Below, piece by piece: positions 28,523 to 37,249 of a stretch of DNA of 64,000 nt. The first letter of the stretch is position 1. Each line of letters starts with the position of its first letter. Position numbers and translations under genes: made by a program. The stretch lies in assembly GCA_947499145.1 (NCBI GenBank), contig CANMNB010000003.1, forward strand, positions 62,001 to 126,000, given 5' to 3'. The notes under the pieces are model-generated. The model was not told the origin of the DNA. It saw only the letters and a list, made by a program, of their open reading frames with translations, and searched no databases. The DNA is from an uncultured Arachnia sp. Lineage in GTDB: Bacteria > Actinomycetota > Actinomycetes > Propionibacteriales > Propionibacteriaceae.

Positions 28523-31500
28523 CGGTCCACCTGCCCGAGACCCGGATGGATCGCCGGGCACGAGTCGGCGAAGGGACAGAAGGTGCACATGCTGCACGGG
28601 CGGGCCGGGAATTCGCCCGCAGTGATCGTGGCGACGGCGCTCCGCAGCTGCTCATGCACCCACGTGGGGGCCTCCCCCTGGTCACCGTCCGCCACCCATT
28701 TCAGCGGTGGTTGCTCCACCACGTCTGGTAGTTCGTCGCCGTGACGGAGGTACACGAGGCCGGCGGGAGCGAGGTCGCGGACCCCGGGGGCGAGGTGGTC
28801 GAAGGCGCCCAGGGAGGCCGCGAGCTGGTACAGACCGAGCTGGGAGTGTTCGAGCACCTCCTTGCGATTCACCCGTGTCCTGCCCGTCTTGATGTCCAGG
28901 ACCCGCAGCCCGTCCTCGGTCAGCTCCAAGCGGTCAACAGTCCCAGTCGCGACAACCGTCGTGCCGTCCACGTCGATCTCCACCCGGAACGGCACCTCGA
29001 CGCCCAGGAGTTGGTGACGGGTCTCCTGCTCCCACGCGAGGTAGCGATCCAGTGCCTGCGCCACGGCCACCCGCTCCGACACTGCCAACCACTCCGCCTC
29101 GAAGGGGATCCGGTCCCACACGCGCGCCAGTTCCTCCCGAGCCGCGTCACCGTCAAGATCTCCGCCCGCCACTCTCTGGGCCAGGACGTGGACCACGTCG
29201 CCAACCGACGCCCGTGAACTCCTACCGACGTCCGCCTTGGCCCTGCGCGCGAGGAACCAGTGGCGCGGGCAGGCCAACAGCTGCTGCAGCGATGATCCCG
29301 TGACGGCCACGACGCCCGGCGGTTCGACCACTGACGACGAGTCGTCTCGCCCCCACCAACTGCGCGGATCGGCAGCGGCCACCGACGCGTCGCCAACCAT
29401 GAGGCCAGCCAAGCGACTCGCTGCTGCACGACGCACGACGTCCGACGAGGCAGGCGACTCCACGGCCTTGCGCAGGGCGCCGACGACGGCGCTCTCGGTG
29501 AGGGGGCGAGCTGGTCGCCCGTGGATCCGCTCGGGTCGAGGCCCGAGTTCCGTGAGGAACCGTGACGGGCGGCCCAGTTCCCCCTCCACACCCTGGGCCG
29601 CGCTCACATGCAGCTGTGTCTGGGCACGCGAGCAGGCGACATGGAACAGGCGTCGTTCCGCGGCGAGGTCCTGCGGCGCGCCGGCCCCGCTCACGTGCCC
29701 TGCGTCCAGGACATCGGGGTCGAGGAGGAGACCGTTGGACGAGAACCGGGGCCACCGCCCCTCCTGCAGGCCGATCACGAACACCACCGGCCACGTCGCC
29801 CCGCGGGCGCGATGGGCCGTGACGAGCCTGACGCCCCGACCGCTGAGGGCTGCCTCACGCCCGGTATCGGCCGGGATGTCCTCCCCCTGCACGTCGTTGA
29901 TGAAGGTGAGTGCCCCCGCCCTGCCCCGCAGGTGCGATCGTCGGCTGGCCATCTCGAACAGTTCCACGATCGCGTCCAGATCGTGGTCGGCACTCCGTGA
30001 CCCGGACAGGGCGGCCTGGCGAAGTCGACCGGGCCACGGCGTGGCGTCCCACAGCAGCCACAACAGCTCCTCCACGGGCGCCCCGGCCTCCGCCGCTTGA
30101 CTTGCGGCGCGGAGGGCACCACCGAGCGCGCCCGCTGCGGCAGCCTCGACGCCCATGACTCCCTCGAGCACCCGTTCGTCCGCGAGGGCTTCGGCCAGCG
30201 CCAGCTCTGCTCGGATCGGAACCTTGTCTCTGCGCCGGAGGCTCCGCACCAGCGCACGCTGCGCCACACCGTCGACCCCCGCCAGCGGGGAGGCCAGCAG
30301 CCTCCGGGCCTCGTCACCGTCGGGCGTGGCACCACGTGCCGCCACACCGAGGGCGAGCAGCAAATGGCGCACCGCCAGTTGCTGGGCAAGGGCGATCTCG
30401 TCCCCAGCCACCTCCACCGGTATCCCATACCTGGTGAGTTCCTTCGCGAGGGGGGCCAGCTGGTGACGCCCCGAGCGCCCGATCACGGCAATGTCGTGGA
30501 AGCGATGGGCCCCCTCGTGCACCAACTCCCGGATCTGCTCGGCCAGGTGGGCGGTCTGTGCGGACTCGTCGTCGTAGATTCGCGCCGTCACCACTCCACC
30601 CTCCGACTCGAATCGTGCAGGGAGTGGGGGCACCAGGCTGGCCGCCAACCTGGAACGTTGCAGGCACAGCGCGTCGCCGATCCGGCCGGCGTGCACATGG
30701 TCCTGCTCCAGGAACGAGACGACGGTTCCCGGCAGCTGCCCCAACGCCGGCAACGCCGTCCCCGAGGCTCCCCGAAAGCCGCCCGTCCGCTGCAGAGGGT
30801 CACCAAAAACGTGCAGAGCGGCGCCGGTGCGCACACAGTCGGTCAGGAGACCCGCCTGAGAATCGTCGAGCTCCTGGCCGTCATCAACGATGATGGCGGC
30901 GAGCAGCGCCCGCATCGCCGTGTCGTTCGCCGGGTCCGTGACCAGAAGCCTGGCGCGATGCACGAGCTCGGCGTAGTCGAGCGACTGGTCGAAATCGCAG
31001 ACGTCCAGGTACCGATCCAGCAGGTGCGCCGTGGCTGCCAGGAGCGGCTCACCCCGTTCCGCGGCCAACTGGTGGAGATCCTCCGGGTCGAGCGCCGCGC
31101 GGCGAACTGCGGCCAGGAACTCACGCACCTGGCGACCGAAGGCGCGGGTGGGGAGTGCTGCATGAAACTCCTCCGGCCAGAGGGCGGGGCCGAGCTCCTG
31201 CAGCAGTTCCCGGATGCGCAACTCCTGTTCGGGTGCACGCAGCAGGCGCCAGTCGGCATCGGACTCACCCAGCCGCCGCAGCAGTCCGAGGGCGAAGCCA
31301 TGGACCGTGGTGGAGCGAAACGCCACCTGGGCGGTCCCGAGCCGGCGCGACACCGCGCGGCGAATCTGCTGGGCCGCCGTCCTCGAGGGTGCCAGGACGA
31401 CGAGGCGTTCGATCGGCGTACCGTCCTCGACCCGCCGCGCCACGCTCTCCACGAGTGCCGTCGTCTTGCCCGTTCCCGGCGCCCCCAGGACCAGGTGGAC

Positions 31501-31599
31501 CCCGCTCGTCGGCGAGGCCGCGTCCGTCTGCCAAGGGTCAGTTCGATGGTCCGCCCGCAGTCTGGGGGGCAGGATGTTCCATCGCCGTGATGCACTCAC
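28519..31599 (-). CDS. adnA: AdnA-type helicase-nuclease subunit with iron-sulfur cluster
   Basis: About 1026 residues, partner of AdnB. Walker A GAPGTGKTTAL is at about residues 39-49, but the Walker B box reads AIIVDDGQELDDSQ, with Asp in place of the catalytic Glu (DDxQ for DExQ), so the motor may be weak. A late motif ends VTAHRARGATWPVVFVIGL. The C-terminal nuclease has LLACPRHWFLARRA, ATGTVDRLELTEDG, VLDIKTGR and QLGLYQLA, then cysteines in CSMCTFCPFADSCP; together with the CPRHW cysteine these form the expected [4Fe-4S] site. The start is uncertain: GTG 31599 is the last candidate before the Walker A region, but no strong ribosome site precedes it. It diverges from cspA. Confidence 0.85.
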   Translation of the reverse strand: MSASRRWNILPPRLRADHRTDPWQTDAASPTSGVHLVLGAPGTGKTTALVESVARRVEDGTPIERLVVLAPSRTAAQQIRRAVSRRLGTAQVAFRSTTVHGFALGLLRRLGESDADWRLLRAPEQELRIRELLQELGPALWPEEFHAALPTRAFGRQVREFLAAVRRAALDPEDLHQLAAERGEPLLAATAHLLDRYLDVCDFDQSLDYAELVHRARLLVTDPANDTAMRALLAAIIVDDGQELDDSQAGLLTDCVRTGAALHVFGDPLQRTGGFRGASGTALPALGQLPGTVVSFLEQDHVHAGRIGDALCLQRSRLAASLVPPLPARFESEGGVVTARIYDDESAQTAHLAEQIRELVHEGAHRFHDIAVIGRSGRHQLAPLAKELTRYGIPVEVAGDEIALAQQLAVRHLLLALGVAARGATPDGDEARRLLASPLAGVDGVAQRALVRSLRRRDKVPIRAELALAEALADERVLEGVMGVEAAAAGALGGALRAASQAAEAGAPVEELLWLLWDATPWPGRLRQAALSGSRSADHDLDAIVELFEMASRRSHLRGRAGALTFINDVQGEDIPADTGREAALSGRGVRLVTAHRARGATWPVVFVIGLQEGRWPRFSSNGLLLDPDVLDAGHVSGAGAPQDLAAERRLFHVACSRAQTQLHVSAAQGVEGELGRPSRFLTELGPRPERIHGRPARPLTESAVVGALRKAVESPASSDVVRRAAASRLAGLMVGDASVAAADPRSWWGRDDSSSVVEPPGVVAVTGSSLQQLLACPRHWFLARRAKADVGRSSRASVGDVVHVLAQRVAGGDLDGDAAREELARVWDRIPFEAEWLAVSERVAVAQALDRYLAWEQETRHQLLGVEVPFRVEIDVDGTTVVATGTVDRLELTEDGLRVLDIKTGRTRVNRKEVLEHSQLGLYQLAASLGAFDHLAPGVRDLAPAGLVYLRHGDELPDVVEQPPLKWVADGDQGEAPTWVHEQLRSAVATITAGEFPARPCSMCTFCPFADSCPAIHPGLGQVDR

Positions 31600-31722
31600 A
31601 CACCCATGCAAGCAGAAGCAGCCGACAAATTCCTCAGACTTTTCTCGCCCAGCACTTGGGATACGCCCCCCACCTGTGACAGAGTGGGTCCACCGAGTAC
31701 GTGACGTATTTGCGTAAGCGGA

Positions 31723-31746
31723 CCCGAACCGCGCGGTGCGGTCGGG
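31723..31746 (+). promoter_or_regulatory. hairpin in the cold-shock gene leader
   Basis: CCCGA-CCGC pairs with GCGGTCGGG (one bulged A) directly before the TAAGGAG ribosome site of cspA. It could act as a temperature-responsive leader element, which is inference. Confidence 0.3.
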
Positions 31747-31765
31747 TATGTAAGGAGAAGCAAGA

Positions 31766-31972
31766 ATGGCACAGGGAACCGTGAAGTGGTTCAACGCCGA
31801 AAAGGGTTACGGTTTCATCGCCGTGGACGGCGGCGAGAACGAAGACGTATTCGTGCATTGGAAGTCCATCGACAGCACCGGTTTCCGGTCGCTCGAGGAG
31901 AACCAGCGCGTTGAGTTCGACATCGTGCAGGGCCAGAAGGGGATGCAGGCGGACCACGTCCGCGTCATCTGA
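31766..31972 (+). CDS. cold-shock protein, CspA family
   Basis: A 68-residue single cold-shock domain that binds single-stranded RNA and DNA as an RNA chaperone. RNP1 is KGYGFIAV (residues 14-21) and RNP2 VFVHW (about residues 30-34). The usual VHYSAI after RNP2 reads VHWKSI here. The ribosome site TAAGGAG stands before the ATG, and a strong terminator follows within 25 bases, so the gene is a single unit. The leader is long (over 40 bases) and contains a hairpin, as in many cold-shock genes. Confidence 0.95.
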   Translation: MAQGTVKWFNAEKGYGFIAVDGGENEDVFVHWKSIDSTGFRSLEENQRVEFDIVQGQKGMQADHVRVI

Positions 31973-31995
31973 CGCCCAGCACCACAACAGCAGAA

Positions 31996-32025
31996 GACGG
32001 GGACCCGCTCACGTGGGTCCCCGTC
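31996..32025 (+). terminator. hairpin terminator after the cold-shock gene
   Basis: GACGGGGACCC pairs exactly with GGGTCCCCGTC across an 8-base loop, 23 bases after the cspA stop. Confidence 0.85.
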
Positions 32026-32087
32026 TCGCGTCTGCCGATCAGCCGTCGCCGTTACCATGGGCGCCAGACCGACCGTCCGAGGAAACC

Positions 32088-32885
32088 ATGACAGACACCC
32101 CCAGCAGCGGTGCGGAGCGCCGGCATTTCATCCTGTCCCCCACCGCATGGCTGGGCGGGTGCAGTGACCTCGGGCTCAAGCACTCGACGAACCAGGACGC
32201 CTTCTGCCTGGCCGTGCGGGAGTCTGTCGGCGCCGCCATCATGGCCGTCGCAGACGGCGTGAGCACCGCCCTGGGAGCCGAGGACGCCTCCCGTGCTGCC
32301 ACGGATGCCGCCTGTGGCGCCATGGTTGACGCCTTCGCTGCCGAACAGGATCTCGTGGATGCCCTGCCGTCCGCGTTCCGGGCCGCGCACGACGCGGTCA
32401 TGGACCCGCCGGGACTGGACGAGCCGTCCGCCTGCACACTGGTGGTCGCTGCGATCCGCGATGGTGCCGTCACCCTGGGCAACGTCGGCGACTCCCGCGC
32501 CTACTGGGTGGGCGACGACGGCTCCTGCGCCCTCCTGACCACGGACGACTCCATGGCCCAGGCGCGCATCCTCCTCGGCATGCCCCGCGAGGACGCGGAA
32601 CGCTCCCACCAGGCCCATTCGATCACCAAGTGGCTGGGACGTGATGCCGACGACGTTCTCCCTGCCATCACCACCCTCCAGCCCGAGACCGGGGGATGGT
32701 TGCTGCTCTGCTCCGACGGACTGTGGAACTACGCCAGTTCCCCTCGTGACATGTACGAGGTTGTGGCACCCCGGGCGCGGCAGGCCGGCACGGCCGCCGA
32801 GCTGGCCGAGTCGTTGGTGGCCTGGGCCATTGACAGGGGCGGGCGGGACAACGTCACCGTCGCCCTGGCCCGCCTTGAGCCCTGA
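32088..32885 (+). CDS. PP2C-family serine/threonine protein phosphatase
   Basis: A 265-residue metal-dependent phosphatase without a membrane anchor. PP2C motifs in order: SDLGLKHSTNQDAF near residue 30, VADGVS near residue 55, GNVGDSRAYW near residue 135, LLLCSDGLWNY near residue 210 and GGRDNVTVALARL at the end. The aspartates that bind Mg/Mn (DAF, ADG, SDG, DNV) are present. Some family members act on forkhead-associated or kinase substrates; no kinase gene is nearby, so the target is unknown. GAGGAAACC precedes the ATG. It lies between the cold-shock terminator and DUF3107. Confidence 0.87.
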   Translation: MTDTPSSGAERRHFILSPTAWLGGCSDLGLKHSTNQDAFCLAVRESVGAAIMAVADGVSTALGAEDASRAATDAACGAMVDAFAAEQDLVDALPSAFRAAHDAVMDPPGLDEPSACTLVVAAIRDGAVTLGNVGDSRAYWVGDDGSCALLTTDDSMAQARILLGMPREDAERSHQAHSITKWLGRDADDVLPAITTLQPETGGWLLLCSDGLWNYASSPRDMYEVVAPRARQAGTAAELAESLVAWAIDRGGRDNVTVALARLEP

Positions 32886-32938
32886 TTTGGCAGGGACCGA
32901 TATCGTGAGCGTCGAACGCTAGCAACCCTGGAGGGCGC

Positions 32939-33163
32939 ATGGAGATCAAGATCGGTATCGCCGACGTGGCACGAGAGCTGACCATCCACACCGAGTCGTC
33001 AGGTGATGACATCGTGGACTCGCTCTCCCGGGCCCTCGAGAACGGCTCACTCTTCGAGATCACGGACGTCAAGGGCCGACGGGTCCTCATCCCGGCTGCC
33101 CGGGTCGGGTACCTGGACCTGGGTGCGACGGAGTCCAGGCCCGTCGGGTTCGGCGCCCTCTGA
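32939..33163 (+). CDS. DUF3107 domain-containing protein
   Basis: A 74-residue protein starting MEIKIGIADVARELTIHTE, with alternating strands and one helix (DIVDSLSRALENG), and ending in GRRVLIPAARVGYLDLG. It is the conserved small actinobacterial DUF3107 family, function unknown to me. CTGGAGGGC gives a ribosome site before the ATG. A compact hairpin lies 10 bases after the stop, so it ends a transcription unit. Confidence 0.88.
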   Translation: MEIKIGIADVARELTIHTESSGDDIVDSLSRALENGSLFEITDVKGRRVLIPAARVGYLDLGATESRPVGFGAL

Positions 33164-33173
33164 CCCCAGTGCA

Positions 33174-33190
33174 CCGCCGCTTCGCGGCGG
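33174..33190 (+). terminator. short hairpin terminator after DUF3107
   Basis: CCGCCGC and GCGGCGG pair around a TTC turn (a cUUCg type hairpin), 10 bases past the DUF3107 stop. No T-run follows. Confidence 0.6.
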
Positions 33191-33207
33191 GCCGGGGGCT
33201 ACTGGAG

Positions 33208-33213
33208 TAGACT
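33208..33213 (+). promoter_or_regulatory. -10 box of the DEAD-box helicase gene
   Basis: TAGACT lies about 90 bases before the proposed CTG start, giving a leader of roughly 80 bases. No clear -35 is seen. Confidence 0.35.
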
Positions 33214-33303
33214 GCCAGGCGGTGGCACTGCCGCGGCGCCTTTCGAGCGCGTCCCGGTGCCGTTCCCGACATCGCATCTGCACCCCGAGAAGAAGGCAAG
33301 ACC

Positions 33304-34725
33304 CTGACCGAGACCCAGCCCGTCACCACCGAAACGTTCACCGACCTCGGCGTCCGCGCCGAGATCGTCGAGGCCCTCGCCGAGGCGGGCATCACCTCAC
33401 CCTTCCCCATCCAGTCGCTCGCCATCCCGCTCGCGCTGGAAGGCACCGACCTCATCGGACAGGCCCGGACCGGCACGGGCAAGACCCTCGCCTTCGGCGT
33501 CAGCCTCCTGCACCGTCTGGAAGCGTTGGCCGAGGACGAGGCGCCGACGCACGGCAAGCCTCGCGCACTCGTGATCACTCCCACCCGTGAGCTCACCGCC
33601 CAGGTGGCCCGGGACATCGAGGTGGCCGGCACCAAGCTCGACGTCAGGATGCTCACCATCTACGGCGGCACCGCCTACGAGCCACAGCTCGACGCCCTCT
33701 CGGACGGCATCGACATCGCCGTGGGCACCCCCGGCCGTCTGCTGGACCTCGCCAACCGGCGCGCACTGGACCTGTCCAAGGTGCAGATCCTCGTGCTCGA
33801 CGAGGCCGACGAGATGCTCGACCTCGGCTTCCTCCCGGACATCGAGAAGATCCTCGCCAAGACTCCCAAGCAGCGCCAGACCCTGCTTTTCTCCGCCACG
33901 ATGCCCACCCCCATCCTCACTCTGGCGCGCGCCACCCTCAACCGGCCGGTGAACATCCGCGCCGAGGGCCACGACGCGAAGGCCACCGTCCCCGACGTCG
34001 AGCAGTTCGTCTACCAGGCCCACGACCTCGACAAGCCCGAGGTGGTGGCCCGGATCCTGCAGGCCTCTGGCGTCGAGAAGGTCATGGTGTTCAGCCGGAC
34101 CAAGCGAGCCGCGCAGCGGCTCGCCGACGAACTCGTGGACCGGGGCTTCCCCGCAGCTGCGATCCACGGGGACCTCAACCAGGCCGCCCGCGAGCGCGCC
34201 CTGAAGAATTTCCGCTCGGGGAAGGTCAACACCCTGGTGGCCACCGACGTCGCAGCCCGCGGTATCGACATCAGCGGGATCAGCCACGTCATCAACTACG
34301 AATGCCCAGACACCGATGCCACGTATGTGCACCGCGTGGGCAGGACGGCCCGGGCGGGCAACACCGGCATCGCGGTCACCCTGGTGGACTGGGCCGACGT
34401 GACCCGTTGGAAGACCATCGACAAGAGCCTGGAGATCGGCATCCCCGAGCCGACGGAGACCTACTCCTCGTCACCGCACCTCTACACCGATCTCGACATT
34501 CCCGAGGGGACGCGGGGACGGTTGCCGGGCGCGGTCCCCGTCGAGCGCCCACGCAAGGCGGGCAGGGACGACCCGGAGCGAGGCCGTCGGCGTCGCGGGG
34601 CGTCGACCGCCGAGGCGAAGGACACCGCTTCGGCCCCCACCGAGCGGGGCGAGCGGCCGAAGCGCCGCCGGCGCCGTCGTCGTGCCGGTGTTGAGGTGGC
34701 CCCTGCCGAGGGCCAGGCTCAGTAG
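33304..34725 (+). CDS. DEAD-box ATP-dependent RNA helicase, CTG start
   Basis: A 473-residue RNA helicase. Motifs in order: Q motif FTDLGVRAEIVEALAEAGIT with PFPIQ, motif I ARTGTGKT (about residues 60-67), Ia PTREL, GG, Ib TPGR, II DEAD, III SAT, IV VFSRTKRAA, V ATDVAARGID, VI HRVGRTAR; then a basic tail rich in Arg (RRRR near the end) likely for RNA binding. The reading frame is conserved from CTG 33304, directly after GAAGAAGG at a normal distance, and holds no ATG, GTG or TTG between the in-frame stop at 33208 and a TTG at 33517, well past motif I. A CTG start is therefore the best reading; starting at ATG 33526 would lose the Q motif and ATP site. It overlaps the end of trpS by 7 bases. 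Confidence 0.9.
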   Translation: MTETQPVTTETFTDLGVRAEIVEALAEAGITSPFPIQSLAIPLALEGTDLIGQARTGTGKTLAFGVSLLHRLEALAEDEAPTHGKPRALVITPTRELTAQVARDIEVAGTKLDVRMLTIYGGTAYEPQLDALSDGIDIAVGTPGRLLDLANRRALDLSKVQILVLDEADEMLDLGFLPDIEKILAKTPKQRQTLLFSATMPTPILTLARATLNRPVNIRAEGHDAKATVPDVEQFVYQAHDLDKPEVVARILQASGVEKVMVFSRTKRAAQRLADELVDRGFPAAAIHGDLNQAARERALKNFRSGKVNTLVATDVAARGIDISGISHVINYECPDTDATYVHRVGRTARAGNTGIAVTLVDWADVTRWKTIDKSLEIGIPEPTETYSSSPHLYTDLDIPEGTRGRLPGAVPVERPRKAGRDDPERGRRRRGASTAEAKDTASAPTERGERPKRRRRRRRAGVEVAPAEGQAQ

Positions 34726-35804
34726 TCCATGTTCATGGCCGATCGGACCTCGGAGAGCGTCCGGTCGGCCACCTCATTGGCACGCGCGTTCCCCTCCCGG
34801 AGGATCCGCTCAAGCTCGCCCGCGTTCGCCACGAGCTCAGCACGGCGTGCCCGATGCGCCGCGAAGCGCTCATTGACGGCCTCCGTGGCCAGTCTCTTGA
34901 GGCCGCCGCCGCCGCCGTCACCGATCTCCTCGGCGACATCCCTGGGATCCCTGTCGAGACACAGCGCCGCAATGTTGACCAGGTTCGAGACCTCCGGGCG
35001 CCGCTCCGGCTCGTACGTGATGTGACGATCGGAGTCCGTCACCGCACGCTTCAGCAGCTTCGCCGTCTGGTCCGCGGTCATCCCCAGTTCGATGGTGTTG
35101 CCCTTCGACTTGCTCATCTTTGTCCCGTCGAGGCCCAGGATCGTGCCCGACTTGCTGAGCAACGCCTCAGGAGCCGGGAACACCGGCCCTTCGCCCGCGC
35201 GGCCATAGCGCTCGTCGAAGCGCCGCGCAATGACACGAGCCTGTTCCAGGTGCGGCAACTGGTCCTTGCCCACCGGGACGAGGTTGGCCTTGCAGAACAG
35301 GATGTCGGCGGCCTGGTGAACCGGATAGGTCAGCATGAGGCCGGACATCGGCCGCTCACCCGTATCGTCCAACTCCGACTTGACCGTCGGGTTGCGGCGC
35401 AGCTCCGCGTCGGTGACGATGGAGAGGAACGGCAGCATGAGCTGGTTGAGGGCGGGCACCGACGAGTGGGTGAAGATGGTGACCTTCTCCGGGTCAAGGC
35501 CCGCAGCCAGGTAATCCGCCAGCAGCGAGTAGACGCGCTCCTTGATCGGGCCCACCCCGTCGCGGTCCGTGATGACCTGGTAGTCGGCGATGACGACGAA
35601 CGTCTCGAGGCCGCTCTCGGCCAGCCGCACGCGGTTTTCCAGCGAACCGAAGTAGTGCCCGATGTGGAGGTTCCCGGTGGGACGGTCACCCGTGAGGATG
35701 CGGAAGGCCGAGGGGTCGCTGGCGATCTCGCGTTCGATCTCCCGGCTGCGGGCCGTTGCCCGGGCCAGTGACGTGACCTCGGTGGTCGCCTCGTTCTCCG
35801 ACAC
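34719..35804 (-). CDS. trpS: tryptophanyl-tRNA synthetase
   Basis: A 361-residue class I aminoacyl-tRNA synthetase that charges tRNA-Trp. The HIGH motif is in GDRPTGNLHIGHYFGS near residue 45 and the KMSKS motif is in GTKMSKSKGN near residue 225. The first 30 residues (ARATARSREIEREIASDP) are an extra N-terminal helix before the catalytic core. The start is GTG 35804 behind GGAAGGCGA. No T-box leader is seen upstream. Its 3' end overlaps the convergent helicase gene. Identification is secure. Confidence 0.96.
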   Translation of the reverse strand: MSENEATTEVTSLARATARSREIEREIASDPSAFRILTGDRPTGNLHIGHYFGSLENRVRLAESGLETFVVIADYQVITDRDGVGPIKERVYSLLADYLAAGLDPEKVTIFTHSSVPALNQLMLPFLSIVTDAELRRNPTVKSELDDTGERPMSGLMLTYPVHQAADILFCKANLVPVGKDQLPHLEQARVIARRFDERYGRAGEGPVFPAPEALLSKSGTILGLDGTKMSKSKGNTIELGMTADQTAKLLKRAVTDSDRHITYEPERRPEVSNLVNIAALCLDRDPRDVAEEIGDGGGGGLKRLATEAVNERFAAHRARRAELVANAGELERILREGNARANEVADRTLSEVRSAMNMDY

Positions 35805-35856
35805 AGCGCTCGCCTTCCGAATTTGTGTTTCGTTTCGGTCGACACCCTACCGGCTG

Positions 35857-36714
35857 CTAGCGCGGCACCGCTCCCCCACGACCGCGGATCCGCGCCAGCA
35901 GTTCGCGGTAGGCCGTGGGTCGAGTCAGGTTGCACCCGAGTTCGTGGTCCACCTTGCCGGCGCCGTGGTAGTCGCTCGAACCGGTGCGCACGAGACCCAG
36001 CCGCGCGCCCATCTCGAACAACAGCGAGCGCGTGTGTGAGTCGTGGTCCTGATGGTCGACCTCGATGCCGTCCAGGCCGTGGAGATGAACCAGCTCCTCG
36101 ATGTAGGGCGCGGGCAGGACCGAGCGGCTCTGCCGTCCCCAGGGGTGCGCCAGCACGGCGACGCCCCGCGCAGCGTGCAGGAGGTCGATGGCTCGCCCGA
36201 GCTCGGTGGCGTAGCGGGGAACATAGGCGGGACGGCCCTCGGCGAGAAACTGTTCGAACGCCTCCGTTCGGCTTCCGACGACTCCGGCGGCCACCAGGAC
36301 GTCCGCCACGTGTGGGCGGCCCAGTGACACCGCTCCTCGGGCCTGCATGAGGACGTCGTCCATCGTGATGGCGATCCCCAGGTCCCGAAGCCTCGCACAC
36401 ATCTGGGGCACCCGCTGGCGCCTGGCCTCGCGCATCCGTGTCAGCTCGGCCAGCAATCCTGGGTCCCGTACATCGCACCCATAGCCGAGCACGTGGACCG
36501 AACGGCCGTCCCTGTCGGCTGACATCTCGATGCCGGTGAGCACCCTCACGCCGTGACGGCGACCGGCCTCCTGGGCTTCGACGAGCCCGCCGAACGTGTC
36601 GTGGTCGGTCAGGGCGATGACGTCGAGGTCGGCCTCCGCTGCTTCGAGCACCAGGCGAGTCGGCGTGTCCGTGCCATCGCTCACGTTGGAGTGGGTGTGC
36701 AGGTCGATCCTCAT
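35857..36714 (-). CDS. PHP-domain phosphoesterase
   Basis: A 285-residue protein of the PHP (polymerase and histidinol phosphatase) family, resembling 3',5'-nucleoside bisphosphate phosphatases. Metal ligands: DLHTHSNVSDG at the N-terminus, LTDHDTFGG near residue 35, GIEMSA near residue 60, VLAHPWG near residue 190 and a final GSSDYHG near residue 245. The start at 36714 is chosen over ATG 36723 because a -10 box TAGGAT lies 7 bases before it and the family begins at MRIDLHTHS. It diverges from DUF2505 over 49 bases. Exact substrate not known. Confidence 0.87.
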   Translation of the reverse strand: MRIDLHTHSNVSDGTDTPTRLVLEAAEADLDVIALTDHDTFGGLVEAQEAGRRHGVRVLTGIEMSADRDGRSVHVLGYGCDVRDPGLLAELTRMREARRQRVPQMCARLRDLGIAITMDDVLMQARGAVSLGRPHVADVLVAAGVVGSRTEAFEQFLAEGRPAYVPRYATELGRAIDLLHAARGVAVLAHPWGRQSRSVLPAPYIEELVHLHGLDGIEVDHQDHDSHTRSLLFEMGARLGLVRTGSSDYHGAGKVDHELGCNLTRPTAYRELLARIRGRGGAVPR

Positions 36715-36721
36715 GGGGCTC

Positions 36722-36727
36722 ATCCTA
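36722..36727 (-). promoter_or_regulatory. -10 box of the PHP gene, leaderless spacing
   Basis: TAGGAT on the minus strand ends 7 bases before the ATG at 36714. Confidence 0.45.
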
Positions 36728-36751
36728 GGGTGGCGTGAATCCGAAGGCGGT

Positions 36752-36757
36752 TACTGT
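36752..36757 (+). promoter_or_regulatory. -10 box of DUF2505, leaderless spacing
   Basis: TACTGT ends 6 bases before ATG 36764; no ribosome site is present in between. Confidence 0.4.
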
Positions 36758-36763
36758 GGTGGC

Positions 36764-37243
36764 ATGCAACTGACGTACCGCCACTCGTACCCCGGCACCC
36801 ACGAGGAGGTCGTCGCCCTGATGCGCAACGAGGAGTTCATCTCCGACGTCGCGCAGCACGCGGGCGCCACCAGCCACTCCGTTCACATCACCGACGAGGC
36901 GACCACGGTGGACATGACGCTCAGCGTGCCCGGGGAGGTGGCCAAGTTCGTGGGAGGCTCGGTCCACGTCTCCCAGACGTTCCGCTGGCGAGCGCCCGAA
37001 GCCGACGGAACGCGCCGCGGTACCGTCGACGTCGCGGTCAAGGGGCTACCCGTCGCCGTGGACGCGGTGGGCATCCTGCGTCCACTGACGGATGGAACCG
37101 AGGGCATCTATGAGGGGGACCTCAACGTCCGGATCCCGTTGGTCGGACGCAAGGTCGAGCAGCAGATCCGCCCGTTCATCGACGACGCCTTCTCCGGGAT
37201 CGAGCGGCGCGCCCAGGACTGGCTCATGCGGCCCGAGGTCTGA
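36764..37243 (+). CDS. DUF2505 domain-containing protein
   Basis: A 159-residue protein with the SRPBCC/START-like fold expected of DUF2505: it opens MQLTYRHSYPGTHEEVVALM, has strands such as TTVDMTLSVPG and GTVDVAVKGLPV, and a long C-terminal helix KVEQQIRPFIDDAFSGIERR. Such folds bind hydrophobic ligands in a groove, but the ligand is not known. The ATG at 36764 has no Shine-Dalgarno sequence; a -10 box lies 6 bases upstream, suggesting a leaderless mRNA. It converges with ku. Confidence 0.85.
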   Translation: MQLTYRHSYPGTHEEVVALMRNEEFISDVAQHAGATSHSVHITDEATTVDMTLSVPGEVAKFVGGSVHVSQTFRWRAPEADGTRRGTVDVAVKGLPVAVDAVGILRPLTDGTEGIYEGDLNVRIPLVGRKVEQQIRPFIDDAFSGIERRAQDWLMRPEV

Positions 37244-37249
37244 GGCCCG

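Noticed and set aside
35805-35856. T-box or tryptophan leader before trpS
   Set aside because: The 52-base gap upstream has no T-box core (no TGGTACC-like anti-terminator) and no run of Trp codons.
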